Program-made: the position numbers and the translations under genes
NCBI RefSeq assembly: GCF_937616625.2
Contig: NC_065570.1
Span: forward strand, 45,685,665-45,749,664
DNA from: Mercurialis annua
Taxonomy: Eukaryota > Streptophyta > Magnoliopsida > Malpighiales > Euphorbiaceae
Length of the DNA: 64,000 nucleotides
Reading direction: 5' to 3'
The notes under the pieces: generated by a model
What the model was told of the DNA's origin: nothing
The model's input: the letters and a program-made list of their open reading frames with translations, nothing else
Databases searched by the model: none
Shown: in pieces, positions 1 to 12,725 of the stretch
Layout: the number at the start of each line of letters is the position of its first letter
Numbering within the stretch: position 1 is the first letter of the stretch

Positions 1-1866
1 GTTCCCGCTTAAATCCAATTTATAAATATTATTTTAAAAACTTTAAATAATAAATAATTTCCAAATAGTGGGTTAGCCGAGTTATCATAAACTACCAAGC
101 TAACCTCACTTGTCGAGTGACCCAAGTCTAACCCGACTCAAAACAATTATCAAATATAAACCCAAGTTTATATTTATAAAACAATTTAACAAAAATAATA
201 ATCCAATTTAAAAGCGGAACTCAATAACTTCAATATCAAGTAACCCAAGTTACGAACCAAAACTTAGTTGTATAAGTCAAATAAAGATTCAGGGACCAAA
301 TTGTATTTTAACCAAGTAGGGACCAAATGGTACTTTTTCCAATTAGGGGCTAAATTGCACTTTAGTCAATTTGATATCCGAAATCAATTTAATTACTTTT
401 ATCTTATAATTAAAACCAACAATAAAGTTATTAACCAAAAATCCACTTAATTAAGTTATAACATAAGTTTAGGGGCTAAATTGTAATTTAGCCAACTTTT
501 GACAAAACGACATTTGAAAACAATTATAATTACCCGAGTAATTATATTAACTTAATTTATAGATATCTATCATTTCCACTATTTAATTTATGTACAAAAT
601 AAAACCCAAGTTATTAGTTAAAGTTAAACTTAAAGGATTGATTTTATTTAAACAAAATAACTTGGTGGCTAAAGTGGCTATTAAGCCATCATCTTCCTTA
701 TTCAAATAAGGAGCAGCCCGCCTATGCCAATTCAAAACAGAAACCAAAATATGGATTATGAACCTTTAAGTTTTCCAATTTCAAAATGAATTTCACATTA
801 AAACCAAATCATAAACATCACACCATTTAACTACTACACAACCACGGCATTTTCCAATTAAATCTTACTAAACCCATTTCAAAATCAATCAAGCTTAAGA
901 TCATAATTCAACTAGAGTATGATCAAAGACAAAACACCAACCCAAAACTCATCTTAGGCAAGAACCAAATATAGAAAACATGATACAGAAACTCTAAAAC
1001 AAAAGGAAATGAAACCGAGAACATTCATTACAAAAGATCCGAAATCAATTTAGAACCACGACCAAGGATTAAACCATTAAGGACCAATCCTCTAAGACAT
1101 TTATGACATAAAGGAAACCAAAATCAAGCCAAAGGAATAAGCAAAGCATCGGCAGAAACAATAATCAAGAACAGCACATTATCAAAACAGAAACGGAAAT
1201 CGTACGGCGAATGAAACGAGATCAACGGCGTACCGTTCAACGAAACTGAGGTAGGGAAACGTAGGTACGTGAGTCTAGATCGTCTGGAATCAAACGGTTC
1301 TGATTTCGATCTAGAAACGAGCAAGAACGAACCAAATTACGCAATGACGTTCAAAAACGAAATCTGGAAATGAGAAATTATAAAACTAACCGGAACAGCA
1401 GAGTTTGGATGATGATTTCGGCTTCGTTTCTCAGCGAAATGGCAAGCGGAAAACGGCTAGGGTTTCAGTGATGAGTGGTGAATATTTTGTGTTTAGAAGT
1501 CGAGCTGATATAACGAGTGGAAACGGGCCGAAAACGAAGTCGAACAGGGCCACACGACGGGGTCCTAAGGCTGTTATGTTTCCCGTACGGGAATGGCTGT
1601 TCAGCCCATTACTCCCGTACGGGAATGCCTGGTCTCGAACGAGACCAGGCCCAAAAAGGGGCATTCCCGTTCGGGAATTCCAATTCCCGAACGGGAATGA
1701 ACAAATTCATTTTTTTTTGTTTTTTTTTTTAAATTTTAATTATTTTAAATCGAACCAAAAATGAATCGAACCACAAAATTTACGAAACTTCAAATACCCC
1801 ACAAAATACATCCGGAACCACGTCGGAAATTAAAAAAATAAATTTAAAATTTTACGGGATATTACA
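1..1866 (-). mobile_element. Partial Ty3-type LTR, reverse orientation
   Basis: Read on the minus strand, this begins at 1866 with TGTAATATCCCG, the same start as the solo LTR at 49499. About 1.7 kb further on, positions 1-160 match 51055-51215 of that solo LTR, including the stretch GGGTTAGACTTGG and an AACTCGGCTAAC-like stretch, so the two are copies of one LTR family. The LTR runs off the left window edge, so its last third, the primer site and any internal region are not visible. It interrupts the CACTA transposase pseudogene at 1867. The 5 bases beside the junction (1867-1871, TCTGC) would be the target duplication, but the other side lies outside. No coding region is credible here. Confidence 0.8.
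1578..1700. repeat. Cluster of short palindromes in the LTR
   Basis: Several near-identical palindromes lie within about 120 bases: TTCCCGTACGGGAA twice, CTGGTCTCGAACGAGACCAG once, and TTCCCGTTCGGGAA or TTCCCGAACGGGAA twice. They are much more GC-rich than the surroundings. The matching offset in the sibling LTR at 49499 carries no such cluster, so it was gained or lost within the family. Confidence 0.8.
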
Positions 1867-4800
1867 TCTGCACTATCATCTTGGAAAGCTGGAACAGTTG
1901 TTTCAGGCATGTCTAGCTCAGAGGGAGCTTTTATCTTGCACACTGCCCACCAATCTTTCTTGTCCCGCTTTTTGCTAGGATAAGGTAAGTAATGTACTTG
2001 ATCGGACTGTTCAGCTAAAAGGAAAGGTTCGTATTTGTTGTATCTCTTTTTGTGATTAACATCCACTATGTTATACCGAGGATGGACTAACATACCAACC
2101 GTTTTTGTAGGATCAAACCAATTACATTTAAATAAAACCGTCCTCTTTATTGGTAGAGCTGGATACTCTAACTCAATAATGTCAGTCAACACTCCATAAA
2201 AGTCGCTTTCAGCTGGGCCGTAGAGTGATCCTTTTACACAGACTCCGCTATTCATTGTGACCCGATCCTTCCCATATTCTTCAGTATTGAATTTAAACCC
2301 GTTCACACAGTACCCCTTGAATGTTTTGACCGATCTAAGCGGTCCCTTTGCAAGACTTAGAATATAGGGATTGGTACTGACAGTTGGGTCTTTCACCTGT
2401 AGCACAATTATTATACGGATCAACACGATAATATATACAACTACGACGATAAAACAACATTAATACTTACATATTGCTCGAAGCAAAAGGCGAATTTCCT
2501 CTCCAACTTGACTACAACTTCGGTCTGTGTAATTTCGGGGTTGAATTCATACAACTCGCCTTCAAAAACTCTTTTTACAAGAATACGAGCGAATTATACA
2601 ATTTGTATCAAATTCTTCAATACTGAACTTAAATTTGTATATTAAGACTTACTCTCTGTAAGGTTCGATTTCAGGGCAATTCAAAAGGATGTAGCTTCGG
2701 GCAGCAACATATTCAGCATCATCCAAATATATGTTCCGACAAGCACCTACAGGTCGCCCTTTCGGTTTGAAAATAGATAATCTGTCGAAATCATCATCAA
2801 CGTCCATTTCACAAACTTCATTTCTTTGCATCCGACATGGTACCATCGGATCACCATCTTTGAAATAAAAAGATGCAAATTTTGCTGTTTCTTCCAGTAG
2901 ATATCCGCTGCTAATGCTTCCTTCCACTCTGCCTTTATTCGAAACCTTATTTTTGAGTTTTCTCAGGTATCTGCATAATCATATAATTAATTCATTTACC
3001 TAATTATCGGTTGACGAAATAGAACTTTAAATATATCACCTTTCAAATGGATACATGCAACGATACTGAACAGGTCCTGCCATCATAGCTTCGTACGGAA
3101 GGTGTACGGGGAGATGTTCCATCGAATAAAAAAAACTCGGCGGAAATATACGTTCCAACTTGCACAGTATCTTCAGGATATCAAGCTCTAATCTCTAAAG
3201 ATCTGCCTTTTTCAGCGATGTGGCAGTTAACTCTCTGAAGAATATACTCAACTCTGTTAAAGGCTCTCATACTTCTGCCGGAAGAAGCTCCCGAAGAGCA
3301 ATTGGCAAAAGTCGTTGCATGAAGACATGGCAATCATGACTTTTCATGCCCATCATCTTTAAACTGTTTAAATCAACGCACCTAGACAAGTTGGACACGT
3401 AACCATCCGAAAACTTTAACTTTTGAATCCATTCTAACAAAATCTTTTTTAAATCTCTGTCCAAAGCATACAAAGCCTTTGGATATCTACTCGTTTCCTC
3501 ATCTTGTGCCAGGCCAGGACGATCACAAATTTTATTCAACTCTGCCCGAGATTTTGCCGTATCTTTCGTCTTACCAGGTACATTGAGCACGGTATTGAAA
3601 ACGTTGTCAAATACATTTTTCTCAATATGCATGACATCGAGATTATGCCGGATCATATTTGTCCTCCAATACGGTAAATCTCAAAATATACCTTTTCGGT
3701 TCCAACCACGGCCTTTAGATAGTTCATCCTTCTTAGCTTTAGCATCATTCTCATAGGCCCTCTTAAACCCCAGACCGTCCACCTCTGCTAACACTTCATC
3801 TCCAGTCCTCACACCTCCAAATTGTTGCCTTACTTGTTTGCCTTTTCGGAATTCGGTAACGTTCCGACGAAAATGGTGACCTGTAGGTAAAAACTTTATG
3901 TGGCAATCAAACCAGGATTGTTTACCACTCTCGGGCAACGTGAAAGCCTCAGTATTTTCCATACAATGCGGACATGCCAATCTTCCTGATGTGCTCCAAC
4001 CAGACAATATTGAATAAGCGGGAAAGTCATTAATTGTCCACATAAGCGCCGCCCTCATTTGAAAATTCTGCCGTTTTTGAATGTCTACGTCCGGATTCCA
4101 GATTCCCACAACTGATTCAACTTTGCTATTAATGGCTGCAGGAAAATATCCATATGGTTTTTTGGATTTCCGGGTCCCGGGACAAGTATTGTTAGAAACA
4201 TAAACTCATCCTTCATGCACATGCCAGGAGGCAGATTATACGGCGTCACAATAACTGGCCAGGAAGAATAATTTTTCCCAAAACTACCAAATGGTTGAAA
4301 CCCGTCAGTACATAATCCTAGCCTGATATTTCTTATTTCATCAGCAAAATCTGTATGCAACTCACTGAACCGTTTCCAAGCCGGAGAGTCAGAAGGATGA
4401 CACATCTTCTCGTCTTCCATTTCATGTTCAGCGTGCCATGTCATATATTTAGCTGTGGCTTTGGAAGCGTACAATCTTTGCAGCCTCGGAGTTAAAGGGA
4501 AATAAAACATTTTTTGTACGGAACGTTAGCCCTTCTTTTGGCCGAATTGCTTTTCGTAACAGGTTTCCACCGAGGAAATGTGCAAACTTTACAGTGGGTT
4601 AAATCCTCGTCCGCCCCCCAGTAAATCATACAGTTGTGGAAACAGCAATCAATAACCTCGACCGGCAACCCGAGACCTTTCACCAGCTTCTTGATATTAG
4701 CAAAACATTTCGGCATTTTATTGTTCTCTGGAAGCAGTTCTTGTAATAAACGGCATGTGTCATCAATCAAAGATATCGACCCCTGATGTCGACACTTAAT

Positions 4801-5331
4801 ATCCAAAATTTCAACAGATGCGGACAGGGGTGAGTGTCTGCTATTTCCGGGCCATATTTCTTCTTCTGCCGCACTCATTATATCAAAAAACTTATGAGCT
4901 TCGTCATTCGGGGTCTCTTCCTCAAAAACTTCGGGACCAGCAACATCAATAACCATTCTCTGACCATAGTTTAAATCTCCTCCTCCCTCATTATAGTAAT
5001 CGTATTCATTAGCCGGCTGCTGAACTACAGGAGGGACATTCACCTCACCGTGGTGAATCCAGACATAGTAATCTGGAACAAACCCAGACTGCAAGACATG
5101 TAGTTTCACAACTTCGACATCTCGAAAATTCGTATTTCTACATTTTGTCCTAGAACATGGGCATTTTATCTCTTCTCCACTCATACACTCGGGATGTTGT
5201 ACAGCAAAATTCACGAACTCTTCAAAATTAGGGAAAAAATCTGACGGCGGGAAGCCTCTGTCATGCCTCGTATACATCCAAATGCCGTCTGGATTCATTT
5301 CTGGAGGATGTACAATTAGGTACTGGTTCAT
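1867..5331 (-). pseudogene. CACTA transposase (tnp2-like) pseudogene
   Basis: It would have encoded the cut-and-paste transposase that binds the CACTA ends. Domain order on the minus strand fits the family. A transposase-associated N-terminal domain lies at 5331-4492 (Cys-rich motif KCPCSRTKC). The tnp2 core spans about 4510-3681 (QNFQMRAALMWTINDFPAY, CTDGFQPFG). A DUF4218-like part follows from 3656 (IRHNLDVMHIEKNVFDN, MKSHDCHVFMQRLLP), and a DUF4216-like part lies at 2426-1867 (VLFKCNWFDP). The piece at 2927-2649 is probably a separate exon. Damage visible: frame changes near 4505 and near 4100, an in-frame TGA near 3675, and further stops near 3266 and 3195. The LTR at 1866 cuts the C-terminus. 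Gaps at about 2430-2650 and 2930-3040 look like introns. Confidence 0.88.
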
Positions 5332-5488
5332 AAGCTCAATGTAGCAAAATCAATGTAATTGACTGCTAAAAGGGTAGGGTCCTATCCCATTCGCAAAACT
5401 GGCGCCCCATAATTCGATCACGATATATGCATGAATACGGAAAAAATATTCGGCAGCCTTCCGGCGTCGTTCCCCAGGTGCATTACAT

Positions 5489-5551
5489 AATATAGGGTGT
5501 GTAACGCTAATTATATATTCCGTAAGGAATAAGCGTTACACAGCCTATATT
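5489..5551. repeat. Imperfect long hairpin upstream of transposase
   Basis: The arms 5489-5519 and 5526-5551 pair almost throughout (GTGTGTAACGCT opposite AGCGTTACACAGC, closed by TATTCC/GGAATA). It lies between the transposase start and the CACTA terminus, so it is either a leader structure or a tiny foldback insertion. Confidence 0.6.
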
Positions 5552-6935
5552 AAATAGCCACCCGGAGAACATACGCCAGAAAACTACCAAATATTCCTAT
5601 ACCATATCCATACATATATGTTTTTTTGTTATCAAATTACGCAGACGACAGCAGTTTTACGAACTGTACACACGTACAATCCCGTGTCGTTCAATCTCTT
5701 GAACACACGGGACGAGTTTCTACGGCTAGGTAAGATTTTATTCGGTGGGAATAAAATCTTTGTTAATTAAATTTAACTGTTATTGAATTTACTCAAACTA
5801 ATTAAAATAAAATACAAAAATGCAGTAACACTTACTTGTTGAAGAGCAGAACCGCAAATGAGAAGACTCCTGAGTATCAACAACAAAATCCTGCAATAAG
5901 GGTTTTTTTTATTAATTTTTAATATTTTTTTTTAAAAAAAACCAGCAGCATTTCTCCTAAAAAAGAGCATCACCCATTTTTCAGGAAAAGCCTGCAAGCA
6001 AACAATACAATTTCGAACATAACCAACAAACCATTTCATCTCAATTTTTTTCTAATTAAAAATACTATTAATAAATTACTTAATTAAATGAAACAATTGA
6101 AATAATCTAATAAAACATTTAATCTAAATTATAATTTATTTAACCTACAATACATCAATTTAACTAACCTAATCATATATAATATAATTAAGTTAAATTT
6201 AATCGATTAATAAAATATAAATAATAAAAAAACTTAATAAAACAAAACATTATTAATAACGTAATAATATTAAATAATAACCAAATTTCTTAAAATATAA
6301 ACAATTAAAATAATTAATTATTATTTAAAATAATAACATATCAAATTATTAAAAATTAATATTTCAAACAATTTCAATTTAACCTAATTAAAATCTAACC
6401 TAATTACAATCTAACCTAATTATAATATAATCCAATACACAACTAAACTTATTAAAATATAATCTAATTAAAAATTAACGTAATTTTAATAAACCCTAAC
6501 TAACAATTAACCTAATTTAATTAAACCCTAAATAACAATTAACCTAATTTAATAAACCCTAACTAACAATTAACCTAATATAATCTAATATCAATAAACC
6601 TAATTTTAAATCTAAAAACCAAATTTTAAATCTAATTAAACCCTAATTTAAACCTAATATATATTCTGAAAATAAAATAAAATAAATAAAAATAAGAAAT
6701 CAAAGAAAACCTTACCTTTATTGTAGATGACGGCGGTAGGCGGCGTCGACTGGTGGGGAGGAGAGGATAGAGATGGAGCGGCGGCAGACAGCAGCGGGCG
6801 GCGTCGACTGGTGGTGTGAAGAGCGGCGAACGATGATGGTGGTCTGAGAGGGAAGGGAGAACGGTGATGGTGGTCTGAGAGGGAAGGAATAAAACGGAAA
6901 AGAAAATAGAAAGGAGAGAAGGGTCTGCTCGGTTT
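5552..6935. other. Non-coding CACTA 5' region
   Basis: Very AT-rich sequence, with many CTAACCTAATT-like near-repeats at 6120-6660, lies between the transposase start and the terminal repeats. A GC-rich patch (6725-6890) contains two near copies of GGCGGCGTCGACTGGTGG and a duplicated GATGGTGGTCTGAGAGGGA. On the minus strand this patch would be early transcribed leader or promoter. No open reading frame of note. Confidence 0.5.
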
Positions 6936-6939
6936 ATTA

Positions 6940-7264
6940 ATTGATATTTAGCGACGGATTCTCCGGTCCGTCGCTAAATATCAATTAATAAACAAAACGC
7001 AGCGTTTGGACTTAAATTTAGCGACCGACTTAAAATCAGTCGCTAAGTTTAAGCCCAAAACGCTGCGTTTGGGCTTGCCACCATATTTAGCGACGGATTT
7101 CCCAAGTCCGTCGCTAAATTTTGGTCCTCTAATTGGCGGGGAAGCTCCCGCCAATTTTTATTGGTGATTTGGCGACGGATTGACATTCCGTCGCTAATTC
7201 CGTCGGTAATTGGTGAATTAGCGACGCAAAGACATTCCGTCGCTAATTGCGATCGTTAGTAGTG
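6940..7264. repeat. CACTA subterminal palindromic repeats and terminus
   Basis: At least five palindromic units follow one another, most built from TTAGCGACGG and its complement CCGTCGCTAA, at about 6950-6985, 7015-7070, 7087-7119, 7170-7200 and 7217-7247. One larger hairpin uses AACGCAGCGTTTGG opposite CCAAAACGCTGCGTTT-type sequence. In CACTA elements such subterminal repeats bind the element's own protein. The terminal CACTA, read on the minus strand, is at 7264-7260. Confidence 0.85.
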
Positions 7265-8170
7265 AAGTTAGATATAATATACTTAAAAATAAATTATCAT
7301 AATTTGAGCTTATCAATATGGTGTAAAGTGTGGGAGGATCCACAGACAAACGAGCCATATGTGGTTCAATTTAAAGATTGACGACCTATTGAAAAGTTTA
7401 TAAAAATTTCAAAAATGGCAATACGGTAATATCAATAATGATATTAAATAATAATTAACATGAATAGTTATTAAAATTTAATTAAAAAATTTAAATTTAA
7501 ATTTTTAAAAAATATTTTTTAACTCCGTCGCTATGCTAATCGTTTTCTAATTTGGCGTCGTTAATCTTTTGCTAGTCTGTTGCTATATAATATTTAAATT
7601 GTTGAAAAAATTGTTAATTTAACGATGGAAAAATACATTTGATGACGGATATATAGCAACTGATGCTATTTTCCATCACTAATATTTTAGCGATGGGATG
7701 CTTCCATTGTTAAATATTATTAACAACGGATTTTGTTATTACTGATAAAAAAATTTGTCGCTGGAACGCTTTGTAGCCCATATTATTTAAGTTGTCAATT
7801 GTTATCAATTAAAACATATTATTCTAAAGAGGCATTGTTATCAAAAATAAAGTTCATCTTTTTACCCCCGAAATCTATTTTTGTATAAATTAATCTAAAA
7901 TTAAATACAAAAATTGCAATAATTAATTTTAAGAATCTAATCAACATCAAATATTTAATTTAATTTATTTATAAAATAATTTTTTACAGTTCAAAAAATC
8001 ACTACAGTTGGGTCCACCACATGGCAATTTTAGAATTTTTGTGAAATTATTTATTTTATTTCAAACTGATTGTAATTACTAATTCAATATAAATTTTTTA
8101 GTAAATTATAAAAAAAATGTACAATAAGGTAGTATATATTTTTATTTACTGTTGCAAAAATCTATATCTA
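7265..8170. other. AT-rich sequence with a decayed CACTA-like patch
   Basis: No coding region is visible. Between about 7520 and 7780 there are many degenerate copies of CCGTCGCTA-like and TAGCGATGG-like words, resembling the subterminal repeats of the neighbouring CACTA element but much more mutated. This is probably the remnant of an older relative. The rest is plain AT-rich DNA. Confidence 0.45.
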
Positions 8171-10539
8171 TCTATATCTATATATTATATAATTGAGAGG
8201 ACCAACGGAGCCCTCTTATTCATTCTCACCAAATAGAGCATTCTCGGCAGTTCCCACTTTTTTTAAAATACTAATTTTGTCCAGTTGCGATTTGTAGCCG
8301 CCATGGTTTTATTTTTTCTCATTAGGAAATGTTTGTTTACCGTTTTGTTATCAAAAAGTGTTTTGTTTGTGTTAATAACATGTCTAAGTGAATTGTTCAT
8401 TGTTTTCATTCAGATTTTAGTTTTTGTGTTATGGTTGTTACAATCTGAATTTTAGTTTCTTGTATCATCAGATGGCAACGTAAATTGTGAGAAAAATGGC
8501 AGCTACCAGCTTTAATTTGGAGGTATTACATAATTTTCTGTTTTTTTTTTATCAATTCAGATAAATTACTATTTGGTGTGGTTCCGACGGCGATGACCTT
8601 CAAAAAGACGCACCCACTTCACTATTGTCAATCAAATTTATTAGTATTACAACAAAGACCAACAAATTCAATCAACCAGTAGTATATGTTAATAGTAAAA
8701 CTCCCATAACAAAAATTCAATGCAATTAAAAAAGAGAAAGAGTGAAATGATGACCAATAAATAATTTAGTGAAAAATTGTTGACGAATCCATAACTATCT
8801 AATTAAAGGATATGTTATACTTTTTTTTGTAAATATAAAAACTAACAATTTATTGAAATATTGAAGATCTAAATTAAGTTGAATTAGTTGGGCTGAGTTG
8901 ATTGTTTTTACTTTATTTGATTTGTATTTAAATAAAATTAACTTTTTAACTACTAAAATTGAACTAAATAGTTATTTTTTATTATTTCAAATTTTCATTC
9001 AATTAAATCGGTGTTGATGTTATAATCTCCTTAAAAAAAATCAAATATAGTGTTGTACTATAACATCTATCTTTGAAGTTTAATATTAGTTATGATATAA
9101 TTGAATGGATTTATATGCAAGAAAGTGTGACGATTTGAAAATTTCATAATAAATTCATCAGTTGGATAAAATCGTGTAATATATGAAACCTACTTTTTCA
9201 AATTAGTGTCCAGTTGCACGGAAGTGAATATTGCATTGGTTGTATGTGAATATGTGATAGAAATAGATCTTTTTATGTTATATTGTACTTGATAATCAAA
9301 AATTTAAAAGTTGGGTGCAAATGTTGCTTTTGATAAATTTCAATCAAAAATATTTGAATTGTACAACAATAATTTTGATCTATCCTTTAACACTGCGAAT
9401 GCAATTATTCACATTTTATAAGAGAATAAGTCGCAGCCTTCAATTACCAATATCATTTTTTGTTTTGTTATGCTCCCGCTTATTAATTAAGTGATATGTC
9501 TAGACATATTTCAAATTTAGTGTTGGAAAAGTCTAAGACTGTAAAAGATAGTAGTTAATTACTTCAATTTTCAATGGTTTAAAACAACCATCGCTGTAGC
9601 TTTTAGTATATATAGATTTTATTTTATTTAATCTTTAAGTTTTACATACGTTTACATATTATGAATTTTTACTTTTATCATTTTATGTATTATAAATATC
9701 TAATAAAAATATTTTTAATTTATATTTTATATTATATTAATTTCATGCAAATGTGTTATATCTATGAGAAAACCAACATAGGCTTCTCATATTTTTTCAC
9801 TAAATAGAATTTTCTCATTAATTCTCGCCAAATAGAGCATTCTCATTAGCTTTCACTTTTTTTAAATCACTTATTTAAATTATATTTATTTTAATGAGTG
9901 TTCTAATTTATATTAACCTCTAATGTATACACTTTATAGTGTTCTAATCTATATTAACTTCTAATCTCTACACTTTATAGTGTTTAATATTTATTAACTT
10001 CTAATCTCTACGACTCATATATTTATTGAATATTAATTTTTAAAAAATAAAATTAATCTGAAATTTTGACAAATTCACATGTTATAAAAAATATTTATTT
10101 ATTTTTTATAATTTTAATATTATACTTTATTTTATTTTAATCTAATATAAAAGTTATTATTAAAAGAGTTTTAATATTAGAGATCATCAAGAATTATGAC
10201 AAATTTTATTTCAAAGTATTAGGCCAAAAAACTATTATAAATTGAAATAAAACATTCATTTTAATTTTTTAAAATTAGTTTAATAGGTAGTTTTCATTAA
10301 TTTTTCAAATTGAATAAAAAATATTTTTGTGAATTTTAAATTAAAGTAAAACACTTATTCTAATTTTTTTAATGTTAATATTAATAGGTAGTTTTTATTA
10401 ATTTTTCAAATTAAATAAAATATTTATTTATTATTTAATAAAATATAAAATATTAGATTTTAGCCATTATTTTTATAAATTTATTTTAAAAATATAATTA
10501 CTAATTAGATTCCGTGCAAATGCACGGGCTTACGACTAG
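8171..10539 (+). mobile_element. Non-autonomous Helitron(s), probably two fused copies
   Basis: It starts with TCTATATCTATATATTATAT, then AATTGAGAGGACCAACGG, a start shared with the copy at 16276. It ends with the hairpin CCGTGCAAATGCACGG and then CTAG at 10536-10539, followed by T. A TC start, a 3' hairpin and a CTRR end placed between A and T define Helitrons. A decayed internal 3' end (CATGCAAATGTG near 9745), followed by another AAATAGAGCATTCTC stretch near 9830, suggests two copies joined around 9760. No Rep/helicase gene is present, so it is non-autonomous. Confidence 0.7.
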
Positions 10540-12294
10540 TATATTATATAATTGAGAGGACCAACGGAGCTCTCTCATTAATTCTCACTAAATAGAACAT
10601 TCTCATAGTCTCCATCTTTTCTAAACTACCTATTTTAATATTATTTTTTTAAATGAGTTTTAGGAGCTTTTTGCCAATAGCTGATAGCTGTTTCATTATT
10701 TAGACAAAATTACCCTTACTAGAATATATCCTTTTTTTATATATAAAATTATTTAAATTATTTTTAAATACTCTAATCATTTATAAAGTATATAAATTAT
10801 TTTATTTATATTAAAACAAATATAATTTAATAACTTTTTAAAAAATTTATTATAAATTTATAAAAAAAATATCTAAATAAGCTTAAACAAAAATTGCTTT
10901 TTATAAAAAAATAATTATTAATACTTTTATTAAAAAAATATATGATAGAATATATTCATAATTTAATATATAAAAATAAAAATTATGCCCTTTATGTCAT
11001 TTTATATATAAACAGTTACAGTTAATTAAATCTCACCAAACACTAACGGTCTATCAGCTAACAGCTATCAGCCAACAGCTAACAGCTTTCAGCAACAGCT
11101 AACAGCCACCAGTTATAAGAAACAGCTGAACCAAACAGGCCTTATAGCATTTTTATTTTGGCTGTCAGACATCAAATTTTGGTAGGATTCATCAACTTCC
11201 AAACCTATATAAGTTATTGACGTGCTTAAACTCTTTGAAAGCTTTCCCAAATCAACTTTTGTATTCTTTTTCTTCCACATATTTATAAGACATGCTATTC
11301 TACAATCCACTTTTGAAAAAAGCTAGAAAACCCATCTTCTTCCAAAACATGTTTTCAAAAAATTGAGAAAATTTTCAAAAGATCAAAATAAAACTTGAAA
11401 ATTTCAACTTGAAAAGCTATGCAAAAGGACCTTAATTCTCCTTCCAGGCCATTTGGATTATGAGTTGTCACTGTATTTATTTAGCAGAGAATTATCCAAT
11501 GTGTTCTGCATATGAAAGATATGATTGTTGATTATTATTTTTATTTTGAAATTGAAATAATGAACTCAATAATAATTAATTATTTAAATTAAATTTAATA
11601 AAAATTAGATAAAAAATTTTAATTTTAAAATTAGATTTATTTTAATTTATATCATTAATTATGAGTGAACATGATCCGTTACCTTCAAAAGCTTTCAAAA
11701 CAATAGATAGAAAGTTATAAAACTTAACACGATTTACAAAAGTTTCAATTAATGTAAGTATAATATTAATAAATTATTTATAACAACATATTAGTTATAT
11801 ACACGATATAATCAGTTATATTATTATATAGCTAATTATATATGTGATACCATATATAAAAGAATAAAATAAGATCAATTTATTATTGAAATTTATAAAT
11901 ATATGTTTTGCAAAATAAATAATATAAAAACGTCACAATCTAAAGTAATTTTATAAATTAGAAACAACTATACAGTTTTTACTTACTTGGTTATCGAGCA
12001 TACATATAACAGTAGATAAGGAACATAAATTATATTAAAAATTTCAAAAAAAAAAACATATCAAAAAGCGAAGGATGAATCTAAAAATTGTGGTATCTGA
12101 TTCACAATCAATTGCAAAGAATGTAGCCATTACGGATAAATAAAAGAAATTAGGATAAAAGAAAATATGTTTTAATGCAAGATATAAAAAAAATATGAAA
12201 TACAAAAATTGAATTATTTTGTTTGATGTTATTTTTAATAATATTACAATTTGTATTAAATATTTTAGTTTAATTCCGCATAAATATGCGGGAT
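10540..12294 (+). mobile_element. Non-autonomous Helitron copy, end eroded
   Basis: It begins directly after the CTAG of the previous copy with TATATTATATAATTGAGAGG and carries CTCACTAAATAGAACATTCTC, as in its relatives. A 3' hairpin CCGCATAAATATGCGG lies at 12277-12292, but no CTAG follows. Instead the sequence passes straight into the CATCAAATAGAGCATTTT stretch typical of another copy's 5' part. It holds a hAT-like MITE remnant. Confidence 0.55.
10660..11150. mobile_element. hAT-like MITE remnant
   Basis: The right end has repeated CAGCTAACAGCTATCAGCC-like words and CAGCTGAACCAAACAGGCC, a style seen at the ends of plant hAT-type miniature elements. The left side has the inverted counterpart GCCAATAGCTGATAGCTG near 10673. 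The outer left terminus is not recognisable and I found no 8-bp target duplication. Confidence 0.45.
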
Positions 12295-12725
12295 TCTCAT
12301 CAAATAGAGCATTTTAATCAGTTCCCATTTCTTTCAAAAATATTTATTTTAATTAATTTATCATGAATTTTAATTTACATTAACTTCTTGATATTTCAAA
12401 AGAATTTAATTTCAATATGCAAACACAAACAATAAATAAATTCAATCGTGATTAGTGTTGACTGTTAAGCGATAATTTATAGCTCAAGGAGCATGTCATA
12501 GAGTTTTATAGTTTATCATCTTCACATGTATTTTATTGGATTACAAACACTAAAGCTATCTTCGTTATTTTGTATAAAAATGTGTCCATGTCCATATAAT
12601 TTACGCGGTTATATTTAATAAATATATAATTTCAATTTACTAAAAAATAATGTATAATAATTTACTAAAAACTAAAATATTTTATATTTAATAATTTAAT
12701 TATTACTATTTAATATATATATATA

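Larger units (their letters stand above)
1867..7264 (-). mobile_element. CACTA (En/Spm-type) DNA transposon, truncated
   Basis: A class II element on the minus strand. Its 5' end is at 7264: the plus strand reads TAGTAGTG there, so the minus strand starts CACTACTAACGATCGC, a standard CACTA terminus, followed by dense subterminal repeats built on GCGACGG. Inside lies a tnp2-type transposase pseudogene (1867-5331). The element's other end is missing because a reverse LTR interrupts it at 1866 and the remainder lies beyond the left edge. With the transposase broken, the copy could move only if helped by an intact relative. Confidence 0.88.

Noticed and set aside
1405..1764. 119-codon frame on the plus strand
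   Set aside because: It lies across the palindrome cluster inside a reverse-oriented LTR; no domain, and an equally long frame exists on the other strand.
11113..11310. 65-codon minus-strand frame
   Set aside because: It starts in the hAT-like terminal repeat and has no domain.
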